A stretch of DNA of 64,000 nucleotides from Halichoerus grypus (GCF_964656455.1 NC_135723.1:1736001-1800000); one strand, 5' to 3'; positions 34,877-46,017 are shown, numbered from the stretch's first letter. The notes: generated by a model not told the origin, from the letters alone. Numbers and translations are program-made.

Positions 34877-36002
34877 AAGGAGGTAATTACAAAGATCGCT
34901 TTGTACTCAAGTGTCAGATAGATATATTTGTAAATAATAGGAACATTTAAAAACTGTCACAAAATAAAACGGAAAGGATTTCTAAACACGTTTCACCAGA
35001 AAAATAATTATACAGTAAGAATCAAACGTGAGACATTCTTGAAGCAAGTTTTATAGGAAATACCAGAGATTAACATAACAGTAAAAAATTAAAAAAAAAA
35101 AAAAAAAAAGGCAACACCAGAGCTCCTAAAACAGTTTCCTGAAGACAAGCGGATTTCACTCTATTTGTCAGGTGGACGGCCCTCCAAAGAGACACCCTCA
35201 TTCCTCAATGTGCCCCCTTTAATTTGGAATGAAAATGAAAAAAAACATATTTTGCAAAATACCATTCCCCCTGTCAATTTTTATTTCTGGAATCTTAAAT
35301 GAAATCTAAACTTTGGGTGTATAGTTATTTATTTTCAGCCAAAACAGCTTCTATCTAAGACAAGAGCCTTTTAAGAAACAGGAAAAAGCTGAACAGGTTT
35401 ATGTTTCTCTTAAAGTAAGTAAACTGATTCCAGGGTCAACAAGAAAAGTGGTCCTGAAGTTTCACTTTCTGTATGCATTAAAAAAAAAAAAAAATCTCAG
35501 GCTAAAAGATGACATCAGGTTTGTATTAAACATAAAAATACAGAAAATAAGGTTCCTGGAAGATTTTAAGTGCATTCCCACGTGCCCTTCTCTAGAACAT
35601 TCCCCCAGGAGAGCAGTGCGTCCCATGCCTGTCTTTCTGACACCCTAGGAGTGAGGGAGGGTTCCAGGTTTGTCATAATTATCCACTTGTGCTCAGGGCT
35701 TAGCCCTCGGCGTAGACCGTGGTGACAAGTGCCACATTCTGTACTTCAAAATCCTTCGTTGTTGGAAATTTAAGTTTTAGCAAAATGTAGGGGTTTCTGC
35801 AAAATGAGGGACCCCTTCAAGCTGATTCCAAGCCCTAGATCCCAGGAGTGGCCCACTGAGGGTACAAACTCCCCGTGCACCTTTAGCTGTCCGGACTCCC
35901 CGTGAGGGGGGACCGTGTCCCAGACCTGTGAGGGCTGTGATACCTCACCCTTGGGGTGCTCACCACGGGAAGAAGTTGCCTGATGGACACCACAGGCCCC
36001 TC
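34877..36002. other. Unassigned DNA with a free poly(A) run
   Basis: AT-rich. An (A)n run at about 35091-35109 has no recognisable element upstream. No gene seen. Confidence 0.4.
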
Positions 36003-36092
36003 GCACAGATGGGGAAACTGAGACAGGACGGGTGAGGGGCCCAAACCCCAAGGCTCCTGTGGGGCTGATCCAAGACTCAAACCCCAGCCACC
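36003..36092 (-). repeat. MIR fragment, antisense
   Basis: CACAGATGGGGAAACTGAGA and CCAAGACTCAAACCCCAGCC match reversed MIR. Confidence 0.65.
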
Positions 36093-36393
36093 CAGCCACA
36101 GTGACAATATCGTCACCCTCTACCACGGGAGGGTCTCCGCGCCCCAAGAGAGGAAAACCCAGCCTTGAGTTGCTCGCCTTGCACCGTCGTGTGAGAAAAC
36201 AGAGGACCCGGGTGCTCCGTCACCTGCTCAACAATTCTGTTATTTCTATCTCAAAACAGGGTAAGGATCCTGTGGTTATCACTAGCTGCCAACTTCCGCG
36301 TGGCAGGCCCATGGCCATTTCCCACCTCATGCTCCTTCTGCACACCTTCTTCATCCAGAGGTCACTGGAGTAGGGTCAATAAATAAGAAACAG

Positions 36394-36625
36394 TATCATA
36401 TGACCTCACTGATATGAGGATTTCTTAATCTCAGGAAACAAACTGAGGGTTGCTGGAGTGGGGGGTGGGGTGGGAGGGATGGGGTGACTGGGTGATGGAC
36501 ACTGGGGAGGGTATGTGCTCTGGTAAGCGCTGTGAATTGTGCAAGACTGTTGAATCTCAGATCCGTACCTCTGAAACAAATAATGCAATATATGTTAAGA
36601 AAGAAAAAAAGAAGAAGAAGAATGT
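36394..36625 (+). mobile_element. 5'-truncated LINE-1 3' end (older type)
   Basis: TATCATATGACCTCACTGAT, GGTGACTGGGTGATGGACAC, TGTTGAATCTCAGATCCGTA, then a degenerate A/G tail at 36598-36623. It is followed at once by a younger LINE-1 3' end. One 16-bp direct repeat, AATAAATAAGAAACAG, flanks the pair (36378-36393, 36892-36907). Confidence 0.85.
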
Positions 36626-36891
36626 AGCAGGAGGGGAAGAATGAAGGGGGGGAAATCGGAGGGGGAGAAGAACCATGAGAGACTATGGACTCTGAGAAAC
36701 AAACTGAGGGTTCTAGAGGGGAGGGGGGTGGGAGGATGGGTTAGCCTGGTGATGGGTATTGAGGAGGGCACGTTCTGCATGGAGCACTGGGTGTTATGCA
36801 CAAACAATGAATCATGGAACACTACATCTAAAACTAATGATGTAATGTATGGGGATTAACATAACAATAAAAAATAATAAATAAATAAATA
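36626..36891 (+). mobile_element. 5'-truncated LINE-1 3' UTR (younger type)
   Basis: GACTATGGACTCTGAGAAAC, GGGTTAGCCTGGTGATGGGT, AACTAATGATGTAATGTATG and an (AAAT)n tail. About the same 3' UTR as at 37.8-38.1 kb. Confidence 0.93.
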
Positions 36892-36907
36892 AATAAATAA
36901 GAAACAG

Positions 36908-37091
36908 GGCGCTTGGGTGGCTCAGTCAGTTAAGCGTCTGCCTTCGGCTCAGGTCAACGTCCCAGGGTCCTGGGATCGAGCCCCGCATCGGGCTCCCTGC
37001 TCATCAGGGACACAGCTTCTCCCTCTCCCCCTGCTCGTGCTTTATCTGTCCCTCTGTCAAATAAGTCAGTAAAATCTTTTAAAAAATAAAT
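36908..37091 (+). mobile_element. CAN-SINE between LINE-1 copies
   Basis: GCGCTTGGGTGGCTCAGTCA head, GATCGAGCCCCGCATCGGGC body, A-rich tail. It sits at the end of the preceding LINE-1 tail. Confidence 0.95.
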
Positions 37092-37104
37092 AAACACAAC
37101 ACTA

Positions 37105-38100
37105 CAAATAAAGGGCTGGTATCCAAGATCTATAAAGAACTTCTCAAACTCAACACCCAAAAAACAAATAATCAAGTCAAAAAATGAGCAGAAGATATGA
37201 AAAGACATTTCTCTGAAGAAGACATACAAATGGCTAACAGACACATGAAAAAATGTTCATCATCATTAGCCATCAGGGAAATCCAAATCAAAACCACATT
37301 GAGATACCACCTTACACCAGTTAGAATGGCAAAAATGGACAGGGAAAGAAACAACAAATGTTGGAGAGGTTGTGGAGAAAGGGGAACCCTCTTACACTGT
37401 TGGTGGAAATGCAAGTTGGTACAGCCACTTTGGAAAACAGTGTGGAGGGTCCTCAAAAATTTAAAAATAGAGCTACCCTATGACCCGGCAATTGCACTCC
37501 TGGGTATTTACCCCAAAGACACAGATGTAGTGAAAAGAAGGGCCATATGCACCCCAATGTTCATAGCAGCAATGTCCACAATAGCCAAACAGTGGAAGAA
37601 GCCAAGATGCCCTTCAACAGATGAATGGATAAAGAAGATGTGGTCCATATATACAATGGGATATTACTCAGCCATCAGAAAGGATGAATACCCAACTTTT
37701 ACATCAACATGGATGGGACTGGAGGAGATCATGCTAAGTGAAATAAGTCAAGCAGAGAAAGTCAATTATCATATGATTTTATTTATTTGTGGAACATAAG
37801 GAATAACATGGAGGGCATCAGGAGAAGGAAGGGAAAAATGAAGGGGGGGGAATTGGAGGGAGAGATGAACCATGAGAGACTATGGACTCTGAGAAACAAA
37901 CTGAGGGTTCTAGAGGGGAGGGGGGTGGGAGGATGGGTTAGCCTGGTGATGGGTATTAAAGAGGGCATGTTCTGTATGGAGCACTGGGTGTTATGCACAA
38001 ACAATGAATCATGGAACACTACATCAAAAACTAATGATGTAATGTATGGTGATTAACATAACATAATAAAATAAAATAAATAAATAAATAAATAAATAAA
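37105..38100 (+). mobile_element. 5'-truncated LINE-1, about 1 kb (ORF2 end, 3' UTR, tail)
   Basis: Begins in late ORF2 (TATCCAAGATCTATAAAGAA), runs through the Cys-rich ORF2 C-terminus and the G-rich 3' UTR, and ends in (AAAT)n. It is the best-preserved LINE-1 here and serves as the reference for the inverted copy at 13.7 kb. Not mobile: 5' truncated and with a stop in ORF2. Confidence 0.95.
37197..37799 (+). pseudogene. LINE-1 ORF2p C-terminal fragment (200 codons)
   Basis: ORF2p is the LINE-1 endonuclease/reverse transcriptase that copies LINE-1 RNA into nicked DNA in the nucleus. Only the C-terminal region is present, with no endonuclease and no reverse transcriptase. The Cys-rich motif is intact as C-x3-C-x7-H-x4-C (residues C55, C59, H67, C72 from the first ATG), followed by the conserved [12 protein letters not shown] and [14 protein letters not shown] segments. 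The true frame extends upstream, but a TGA at 37185-37187 replaces the usual Trp codon four codons before this ATG. Full ORF2p is about 1,270 residues. It has no promoter of its own and is a dead fragment. Confidence 0.92.
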
Positions 38101-39099
38101 CAGTTAAGCAAGTGAAATCATTTTCAAATATTAGGATGCTCACCTAGAAGCAAAATATCCTGAATTTTGTTAACTTTCACTGTGGGATAAATGAATCTAG
38201 AAAAAAATTAACGTGGCAGAAAGGCCACAATTATCAGAAACTTGAAAAAAATACGTGTTAAATGTCTTTTCTCCTAGACTTTCTGTGAAATAAGAAAACC
38301 CAAGTAGACCTAATTCTTCTTTCCAGACATAACTGGAAATCGTTTAAACCCCCTGTAAATGAGCCAAATGGCCAAGCAGAGGCCTCGGGGACCTCGCTGC
38401 CCCCCGGCCTACAGACGTCTGCGTCCGAACGGGTTCCCGACAAGCCCTCGATCGCGCAGCAATAAACCCACGGGCACAATGGGGTTTATGCTACGCCTGC
38501 AAACTGTATCCAGGACACAACTAACAACTAACAAAATAACAAGAAGTGACCCATAAAGTGCTTGAATGTTCAAGAATTACAGGAACTTCCTAAGAAAGAA
38601 ACAAGACTATTATGCTTTGTAAAACATCCCTACAAGTCGGGCTGCCGTTGTTTTGTTTGGTGAGTGAACGTGGTGATTTCTTGACTCCTGATGATATTGG
38701 CCCCCATTCCCAGGGACTGAGCTGCGTCTCAGCAGAGCGGGGCCGGTAGAAAGAGGCAGGGCGCCCCGCTCCGATGTGCAGGGGGCTGCTCAGGGGCCCC
38801 CGGGAGTGGCCTTCCCAAGACTGAGGCAGAGCCAGCCTGAACCAGGAGGCAGAGGGACAGCCTGGGGCCAGCCCTCCTGGCCTCCCGGGAGTCTTTCTGC
38901 TACACAGGGTCACCACCAAAGCTGCCACAGCTTCATTTCACACGATTCTAACAAGCCCTCCACGAGTCAGACCCCCTTCATCCATCGCCGGGTGTCTTTA
39001 TGAATCAGCGGGTGCCCAAAGACCTCGCAGGCCCTCCCGCGGTCCCTCGGCTGGGGCAGCTCAAGAGAAACTGGATCCCAGATGGTGTGATCACAAGTT
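38101..39099. other. Unassigned single-copy DNA
   Basis: AT-rich to 38.3 kb, then GC-rich. No gene or repeat recognised; frames of up to 112 codons overlap on both strands. Confidence 0.4.
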
Positions 39100-39755
39100 C
39101 TCTGCCCTCGGGCTCCCAGCGATCCACTCCTGGGTCTTTATCCAGCAGAACGGGAAGAGATATCTGCGCCCCACGTGCACTGCAGCATTGCTCACCATAG
39201 CCGAGAGCTGGGACAGCCCACGTGCCCACTGACAGATGAAAGGGTCAAGCACGCGTGCGCGCGCGGTGGAATATGACTGGGAGGACATCCTGACGTTTGC
39301 AGCAACGTGGATGAACTTGGAGGACACCCTCTGGGTCACGCCCGTCACAGGACGACAAACACCACTTGACTCCGCTTACGGGATGAATGTAAAATCAGCA
39401 AACCCGGAGAAGCCGAGAGTCGAGTGGTGGGAAAGGGCAGAACATCACAGTTATGTGGGATGAGAGGGATCCAGACGCGCACGCAGCTGAGCGCCCGAAG
39501 TTGGCAATCCGGCATGGTGCACTTGAAGATTTAGGAGGGCAGATCTCCACGCTGAGTGCTCTTACCACACACACACACGCACGCGCAGGAAGGTGAGGGG
39601 ACACCAGCAATCCCGTGGGGGCGATGGGCATGGTTCCTGCTTTGTGGTGAATGGTGTCTCAGGCGCACGCATACGTCCAAACACATGAAGACGCACACAT
39701 TAAGTCCACTCGACTCTTTGTATGTCAAGTGTACCTCCATGAAGGTGGGAAGCAC
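39100..39755 (+). mobile_element. Old L1M 3' end, strongly GC-drifted
   Basis: Follows L1M order despite high GC: CCACTCCTGGGTCTTTATCC, TTGCTCACCATAGCCGAGAG, CACTGACAGATGAAAGGGTC, GCAACGTGGATGAACTTGGA, then GTCAAGTGTACCTCCATGAA near the end. It carries many CpGs (for example GCACGCGTGCGCGCGCGGTG) where the family consensus is AT-rich. Confidence 0.75.
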
Positions 39756-41651
39756 AGAAATGTCAATCAGTATGGATTTTAAATAAGTGTATGTGTTTGC
39801 ATTCATTTCCCGGCTGCTGAAGCCGCCGTGGGCACCTGGGGTGTTCCTGGAACCCTGCTTGTTGCCAAACTTCCATCCCCCGCTCCCTGATGTGATGGAA
39901 TTGGAAGCAGGGGAGCTGGGCTGGAAGACAGGCCCCTCGTGGGACCCCTCCCGCCATCCAGCCCGGGGTCTCTGTGATCAGTGTGGACAAGCACTGCACC
40001 CCGTCGCAGCCCACCAAGTTCCCCCTGCCTCTGCGGGCCCCCTGGCCCAGGGCTGGAAATGCCACGCAGCAAGAAGACCCCCCTCGCCTGGCTGCGCCCT
40101 CGACGCTCCCAGCTGGAGGGGTCCTAAAAGGCTGTTTGACCACGGTGGTTTCCTAGCGCAAGAAAAACCCGAATAACGTGAAAAACGCCAAGGAGAAAGA
40201 AACCCAGCAAAAGCTGCAGACAGAGCCCCTGACTTTAGGGGGAAAGTTTGGGGGCAACAACAGATCTGGGAAATGCGTCCCCTGGTTTTGCCGCCCCAGA
40301 CAGAGCAGCAGATGGGGTGAGGACTCAGACCGGCCGACCCAGACCAGATCCAGACCATTCACACGGGAACCAGTCTGCTGCGAGGCGCGCTCGGGCGCTT
40401 GGGGCCGCGTGGGGAAGCATTGTGCACAGCCGAGGGAGGGTTGGGGAGGAAACTGCAGGACAGTCAGGAATGTACTGTTCTTTGAACCATTTCCTTTGAC
40501 AAGCTGCAAGAAATAAGAATTCACATAAACAGTAGTCCCCAGACCAGCTTGGTGCAGGAGAAACAAGAACTCCAGGTTTGCAAAGACTCAAGCTCAGGCA
40601 CCAGCTGATCCGTGGGAACCCGGCCACGCCAGGAAGCTCTCCGGGACTGCTTCCTCTCCCGTGGTCTGGTAGACACCTGCCTCGCACGGCTGCTAACGGG
40701 CCGCAGTGCCCTGTGGGGGTAGAAAGAACGTCTGGGCTTCCTTATTATTCCTAAGAATTCTGTAACCTGCTATTAGCCAATCCCCAAACAATGAGAAGAA
40801 AAAGAACAGTCAAAGGTAACACAGGATTCCCAGGAGAACTCTCCAGGCTTCCAGAGCTATGACGGCCATAGAGAGGCCAAGCTGTGAAATTCATTCATAC
40901 TTTTTGTTAAAAAAATAACTAAATAAATAAACATGAACAGCCCTCCAGAATATGTAATAAGATGTTTTTTAAGACCGACATTTATTTTGCGAAGCAAACC
41001 TGTCTCTGGGATCACAAGCTAGTGAATGCAGATCACAAGAGGAAAACTGTAGGACTGGCCTCGCAGGCGAGCGACTGAAATCCCCACCGACAGTCGTGGG
41101 GAGACGTCGGAATTCAAGCACGGGGGCAAACAGGCACCTGCCTAACACGAAGACGGGACCCAGTCCAGAGCAGTCGCTCCCGACGTGGAAGCATGGGGTG
41201 GGGGGTCCTCAGGGGTGCGGACAGTGCCGGGGGCAGGAAGGTCCTTGTCACCACGAGGACGCCGCATCGCCGAGTGAGCTGGATCTGTACCGTGCGACTC
41301 TAGATATAAATCCGGGACTGGAGAGCGTGAGACGGCTTTCTCTGGGCTGGGGATTACGGAGGTAAAACCGCAAACACGAGAACCAAGAGCGTTCAGGGGC
41401 AGATGAGAATCAGAGAAGACAGTGATGTTGGCAGATAGTTCCTGGACCTCTTGGCATCCCTGAAAACACATCCAGAGGGAAGAGGCAGCAAACCTAACCC
41501 CCGGGCTCTATCCGCAAAGCTCCGGGAGAGCACTGACGGAGGGGCAGGTGGGGACCAGCCAACGCCAGCTGGGCCCTGAGCAGGGGAAGCTTCTGGGGGG
41601 CAGGGGAGAGGGGACCCATCACCTGCAGGCCAGGCCCTCTGGGGGGCAGGG
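39756..41651. other. Unassigned GC-rich single-copy DNA
   Basis: No repeat or gene recognised. Overlapping frames of up to 137 codons on both strands (39.8-40.6 kb) lack known domains. An A-rich stretch lies at 40910-40934. Confidence 0.4.
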
Positions 41652-41873
41652 GGTCGGAGGGCTGGTGGGATCACAGGGTCAGAGGGCTGGTGGGATCACG
41701 GGGTCGGAGGGCTGGTGGGGTCACGGGGTCAGAGGGCTGGTGGGATCACGGGGTCGGAGGGCTGGTGGGGTCACAGGGAGAGGGCTGGTGGGGTCACGGG
41801 GTCGGAGGGCTGGTGGGATCACGGGGTCGGAGGGCTGGTGGGGTCACGGGGTCGGAGGGCTGGTGGGGTCACG
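41652..41873. repeat. 25-bp minisatellite, about 9 copies
   Basis: Unit GGTCGGAGGGCTGGTGGGGT CACGG with A/G variants at two sites; one copy is shortened. Each unit contains GCTGGTGG. Open frames reading Gly/Trp-rich repeats are artefacts. Confidence 0.95.
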
Positions 41874-42360
41874 TATGCAACTTGCTGGTGATAGAAGGGA
41901 GAGTCCCAGCCAGTGTGGGTGGGGCTGCGTGGTCAGGGTCCGTAAAGCCTCTGAACGCACAGATCAGAGACCCTGTTTAGGATGGCGCGGGGCACTGAGG
42001 ACAGGCCCCCAGGAGTGGGACCCAAATGGAGCCTGATAAGGAGAAAATTGACAAGAAAGAAGGTCCGGGTTGAAACCGGATGGGGCCTGAGGGACAGTCC
42101 GCCCAGGCTGAGCGGGTCCGCGCTGACTGACTGAGGGCCCCCCGCAGACCCGGCGGCCCACCCTCTCCTGGCTCCTGAGAGTGAGATGGGGGAAGGGGGG
42201 CCAGAGCCGCCAACTAGCCACGGTGCAGGCCCACAAGGTTGTCTCTGGACACAGCCCGAGGGCCCCCTCTAGCAGACCTGCCTGTCAGCCTCTGACTGCG
42301 TCCTCCTGTGTCCCAGGAGCCAGAGGTAGAAACCTTCACCCCCAAGGTCACAGCATTAGG
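41874..42360. other. Unassigned DNA between two minisatellites
   Basis: No gene or repeat recognised. Confidence 0.4.
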
Positions 42361-42782
42361 AGCAGGCGTGGTCCTGGGGGGAGCAGGTGGGGTCCTGGGG
42401 GACAGCGGGTGAGGTCCTGGGGGGAGCAGGTGGGGTCCTGGGGGGACAGCGGGTGAGGTCCTGGCAGGCGGAGCAGGTGGGGTCCTGGGGGGAGCAGGCG
42501 TGGTCCTGGGGGGAGCAGGTGTGGTCCTGGGGGGAGCAGGTGGGGTCCTGGGGGACAGCGGGTGAGGTCCTGGCAGGCGGAGCAGGTGGGGTCCTGGGGG
42601 GAGCAGGCGTGGTCCTGGGGGGAGCAGGTGGGGTCCTGGGGGGAGCAGGTGGGGTCCTGGGGGACAGCGGGTGAGGTCCTGGCAGGCGGAGCAGGTGGGG
42701 TCCTGGCAGGCGGAGCAGGTGGGGTCATGGGGGGACAGCGGGTGAGGTCCTGGCAGGCGGAGCAGGTGGGGTCCTGGTGGGG
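42361..42782. repeat. G-rich minisatellite, about 20-bp units, 109-bp higher order
   Basis: Units GGTCCTGGGGGGAGCAGGTG alternate with GGTCCTGGGGGACAGCGGGT and the variant CTGGCAGGCGGAGCAGG. The variant begins at 42461, 42570 and 42679, exactly 109 bp apart, showing block duplication. The G-rich plus strand has many G4-capable runs. The Pro-rich 224-codon minus frame and the Gly/Trp plus frames are artefacts. Confidence 0.95.
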
Positions 42783-42938
42783 GGCCTTATGGACAGGATG
42801 AGTGCCCTTGTAAGAGGGTGCCCAGAGAGCTCCCTCCCCTCTTCCCACCAAGTGAGGATGAAAGGAGCAGTCATCTGCACCCCAGGAGAAGCCCTCACTG
42901 GTGCCCTGCACCCCAACTTCCAGCTGCCAGGACCGTGA
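42783..42938 (+). mobile_element. MaLR-type (MST/MLT1-like) LTR fragment
   Basis: GATGAGTGCCCTTGTAAGAG, CCCAGAGAGCTCCCTCCCCT, ACCAAGTGAGGATGA, AGAAGCCCTCACTGGTGCC, CAACTTCCAGCTGCCAGGAC match the MST/MLT1 LTR in order. The TATA-box position has changed to TGTAAG. It directly follows the G-rich minisatellite. No internal retroviral sequence. Confidence 0.7.
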
Positions 42939-43446
42939 ACAGGGGTGGCTCAGAGGGAGGAGAGGAGGGACTGAGCTGGGTCCCATGCACAGTTCGGGAC
43001 CGTGGGGTTCAGTCGAGCCCACTTGTCACTTCCTCACAAAGTCTGAAGCTGTGCTTGTGGGCAGACATCGGGGCTCAGGCTGCACGTGACCCTGCAGGGA
43101 AGAGTCTGGAATGAGCCCCAGTGTTGCGGCTGGGGCTTGGCGGTGCGTCCCTGGGGGCTCCACGCGAGCACGGCCCAGAGAGGCCTGAAGAACCTCCGGG
43201 AACCAGCCTCAGAGCCGTCAACCAGGAGCACTGGCCTCGTCCTGTTAGCCAGACGGGCTTGGGTCTGTGTACTGGTTAATTTTCTAAGATGATAAACTGA
43301 TCTCGCCTTTCTTAAACAGTAAAATCGATTCAAGTATTTCTTACCAGCATTTTCCAGAATGTATTTTTAGTTCCTTTATGAGGCCAGATATCATAAAGTA
43401 CCTGAAATGCACGTCTGTCTTTGTTCAAAGACTTGTAAAAATTTAG
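42939..43446. other. Unassigned DNA
   Basis: No gene or repeat recognised; AT-rich from 43.3 kb. Confidence 0.4.
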
Positions 43447-43468
43447 TAATTAAAAAAAAAATGGTGTG

Positions 43469-43645
43469 GGGACGCCTGGGTGGCTCAGTCGGTGAAGCGT
43501 CTGCCTTCGGCTCAGGTCATGATCCCAGGGTCCTGGGATCGAGTCCCGCGTCGGGCTCCCTGCTGAGCAAGGAGCCTGCTTCTCCCTCTGCCTGCCTCTG
43601 TCTCTCTTTCTCTGATAAATAAATAAAATCTTAAAAAATATATAT
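43469..43645 (+). mobile_element. CAN-SINE
   Basis: GGGGACGCCTGGGTGGCTCA head, GATCGAGTCCCGCGTCGGGC body, (AAAT)n tail. Target duplication TAATTA(n)TGGTGTG / TAATTA(n)TGGTATG at 43447-43468 and 43646-43664; the A run differs in length. Confidence 0.96.
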
Positions 43646-43664
43646 TAATTAAAAAAATGGTATG

Positions 43665-44430
43665 TTTCCCCTAAAATTCTATACCAACAATAATATTCCA
43701 ATTCTAGTTCTATAATTTTAGATTCACCCAATTCTTTCTACTTTTTAGCGCCCTGGGAAACATATTGTCCAGATGGCACAACGCCGTCTGTGGCTCTCGG
43801 CCGTGGGACGGGGCACGTGGCGGTGTAGTCCCGTGTCATGGCCACGAAGTTCCCACGCGTCCGGCCTCTCCCACTGACCCTGAGCGTGTAATCGGAGAGA
43901 TCCCAGGCTTTAAAAACGTAGCTTAGGACGTGGGCAAAGACTCATGATGTTTCTCCTCTTTCATGGGCAGATGGAAACTCCATGTTTTCTTTTCAGTTCT
44001 GGGACTGCCAGGGACCCACGGTGCCCTGTGTCCTGAGAAGTAGCTCTTCTCTCTGGTGGGAAAGCAGGCTGTCCCGGGCTTGTCACTGTAGAGACCCGGC
44101 CTCCCCATCCACGGGTGCCGCCAGTAGGCGCCGGTGCTGGGCGCTGGCGGAAGAACGGGGCAGTCCCCAGCACGGGCAGGACCACGAGGCTGACGGTGCT
44201 GCGCCAGGCCCTCAGCTTCCTAGCTCCACGCCCCACCGCCCACCCCTGCCGCCTCCAGGAAGCCCTCTAAGACCCCAGGCTCTGAAGAGTAAGGCACCCT
44301 CTTGGTGCTTCCTCCTGCCTGAGGAAAGATGCACATCAGAGGGCTTCGCCCACCAGCCTCCTAGGAAAAGGAAAACACTGAACTGTGGGGTGAGCCCATC
44401 TTTATTTACCATCTCTTAAAGAAATAAAGT
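43665..44430. other. Unassigned DNA
   Basis: No gene or repeat recognised. A 145-codon frame at 43982-44419 is overlapped by minus-strand frames and has no known motif. Confidence 0.4.
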
Positions 44431-44650
44431 CTTTTTTTAAAGATTTATTTCTTTATTTTAAAGAGACAGAGGGGGGCGCGTGGGGAGGGCAGAGGGAGGG
44501 CAGAGGGAGAGGGAGAGAGAGAATCCACAAGCAGACTCCGTGCTGAGCACAGAACCTGACGAGGAGCTCAATCTCATGACCCATGAGGTCACCACCTGAG
44601 CCAAAACCGAGAGTCGGGCGCTTAACCGACTGAGCCACCCAGGCGCCCCC
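44431..44650 (-). mobile_element. CAN-SINE, antisense
   Basis: Reversed order: T-rich tail, AGGGAGAGGGAGAGAGAGAA, CTTAACCGACTGAGCCACCC, AGGCGCCCCC. Probable target duplication AGAAATAAA / AGAAATTAA (44420-44428, 44651-44659). Confidence 0.95.
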
Positions 44651-44659
44651 AGAAATTAA

Positions 44660-46008
44660 CAGCCTTGAAGAATGTATTTTAATGAAAGGACCCTGGTCGA
44701 TTCCCTCTCATGGGCAGAGGACCATTGGGCTCCACTTTGTAGGGAAGTCAGGAGACATGGTGCAAGTTAATTTTCAAACATGAACAGCCCGGCTCATTTG
44801 TCCAAGACACAACCTTTAGCCACTTACAAAGGGATGCAAATTGGAAGCTCATGCATTTTATGGTCATTCCGCTTTAATTAAAAATTGCATCTGAGAAGAT
44901 GGAACGATTTCTCTTCGATTTTTTCCGCCACGGGGTGTGGCTTCCAAATCTCGGGGTCCATGTGAACCTGGCTGATTTGCACCCGCTGACCTCGGACGTA
45001 GCTGGGACCCCTCTCCTCACTGTAAAGCCTTAGGAACCCACTTCACAAGGTCGTTCTGGGTGATATGATGGGGGTTTGCCCCCGGCTGTCAGCCCTGCAG
45101 GGTGGTTCTCCCTCCTCCTGGAGTCCTGAGGCTCGTGGCCCCTGACTGCCGGAGGCCCAGAGCAGGTGAGGGGCTCGTCCGTGGCCGCCTTCACCCACAC
45201 CCCCTCTCCGTCCCCTGTGGTCAGTCCTCTTGTGATAATATTGCAGCTACTCCTTGAAAACCGTCCTTGGAGAAAAGCGCAAAGCCGCTCTGTGTGACCC
45301 CAATCTTTGTGCAACTTGGAAGCCCAGCCTCCTCGGGCTTAAGATAAACTCTCTTGGAAGGCATCCGAAGGAAAAGCAAATATTTGGATGGTGGAAAGAA
45401 CCTCTAAAGAACAAAGGTCAAAAGCCTGGTTTGTGTCAGGCAGCTTCCCTATCTCCTGCCCCCAGGCCGCTTCCTGGGCGTCTCCAGCCCGTGTACGCGG
45501 CAGCCGCATGGGGACCCGGGCCCCAAATTATGTTCCGCAAAGACAGCAGTGTTGTGTGCACATCAGCCTTTCCTTGAGTAGACGGGGTTTCGCCGCTTAA
45601 AATTAACTGCTCCGTGGTCCACACGTCTACTCCTGTCACTTATGTGCAGAGTTGGCGGGAAAGGTCTGTGTGGGAGGAACCAGTTCAAGGACAATTTTCT
45701 GCAGGTCACTCGTGGGACTTCTGAGCGTTCTCGCTTTCTCTGTCCCTCAGGACTATGTTTTCAGAGGGTTTGGGCTGCTTCACTTAAGCAGATCTGAGAA
45801 TTTTAAAAGAATGTTTATTCTGTAATATTCTGTAATTCTATGCTTAGAATGGTAGCATTTCGTCATTCAACAAAGATAGTGAGGATTTACTATGTGGCAG
45901 GAACTACCCACAGTCATTCCGTTCATCCCCTGCACACTGTGTCCTGTTTGCTCCATGCCAGGCCTTCCTCTGTGAGCTGGAAGATGCCCGGTAAGTCCCC
46001 GGGACTTA
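44660..46008. other. Single-copy DNA, possible conserved noncoding patch
   Basis: No gene or repeat recognised. 44790-44900 is AT-rich, repeat-free and carries ATGCAAAT (44834-44841, the POU octamer) and a TTTAATTAAA string. 45.8-45.96 kb weakly resembles a reversed MIR or L2 (GAGGATTTACTATGTGGCAG). Confidence 0.4.
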
Positions 46009-46017
46009 AACCTAATG

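Noticed and set aside
42348..43022. Proline-rich 224-codon frame
   Set aside because: Reverse translation of the G-rich minisatellite and the adjacent LTR fragment.
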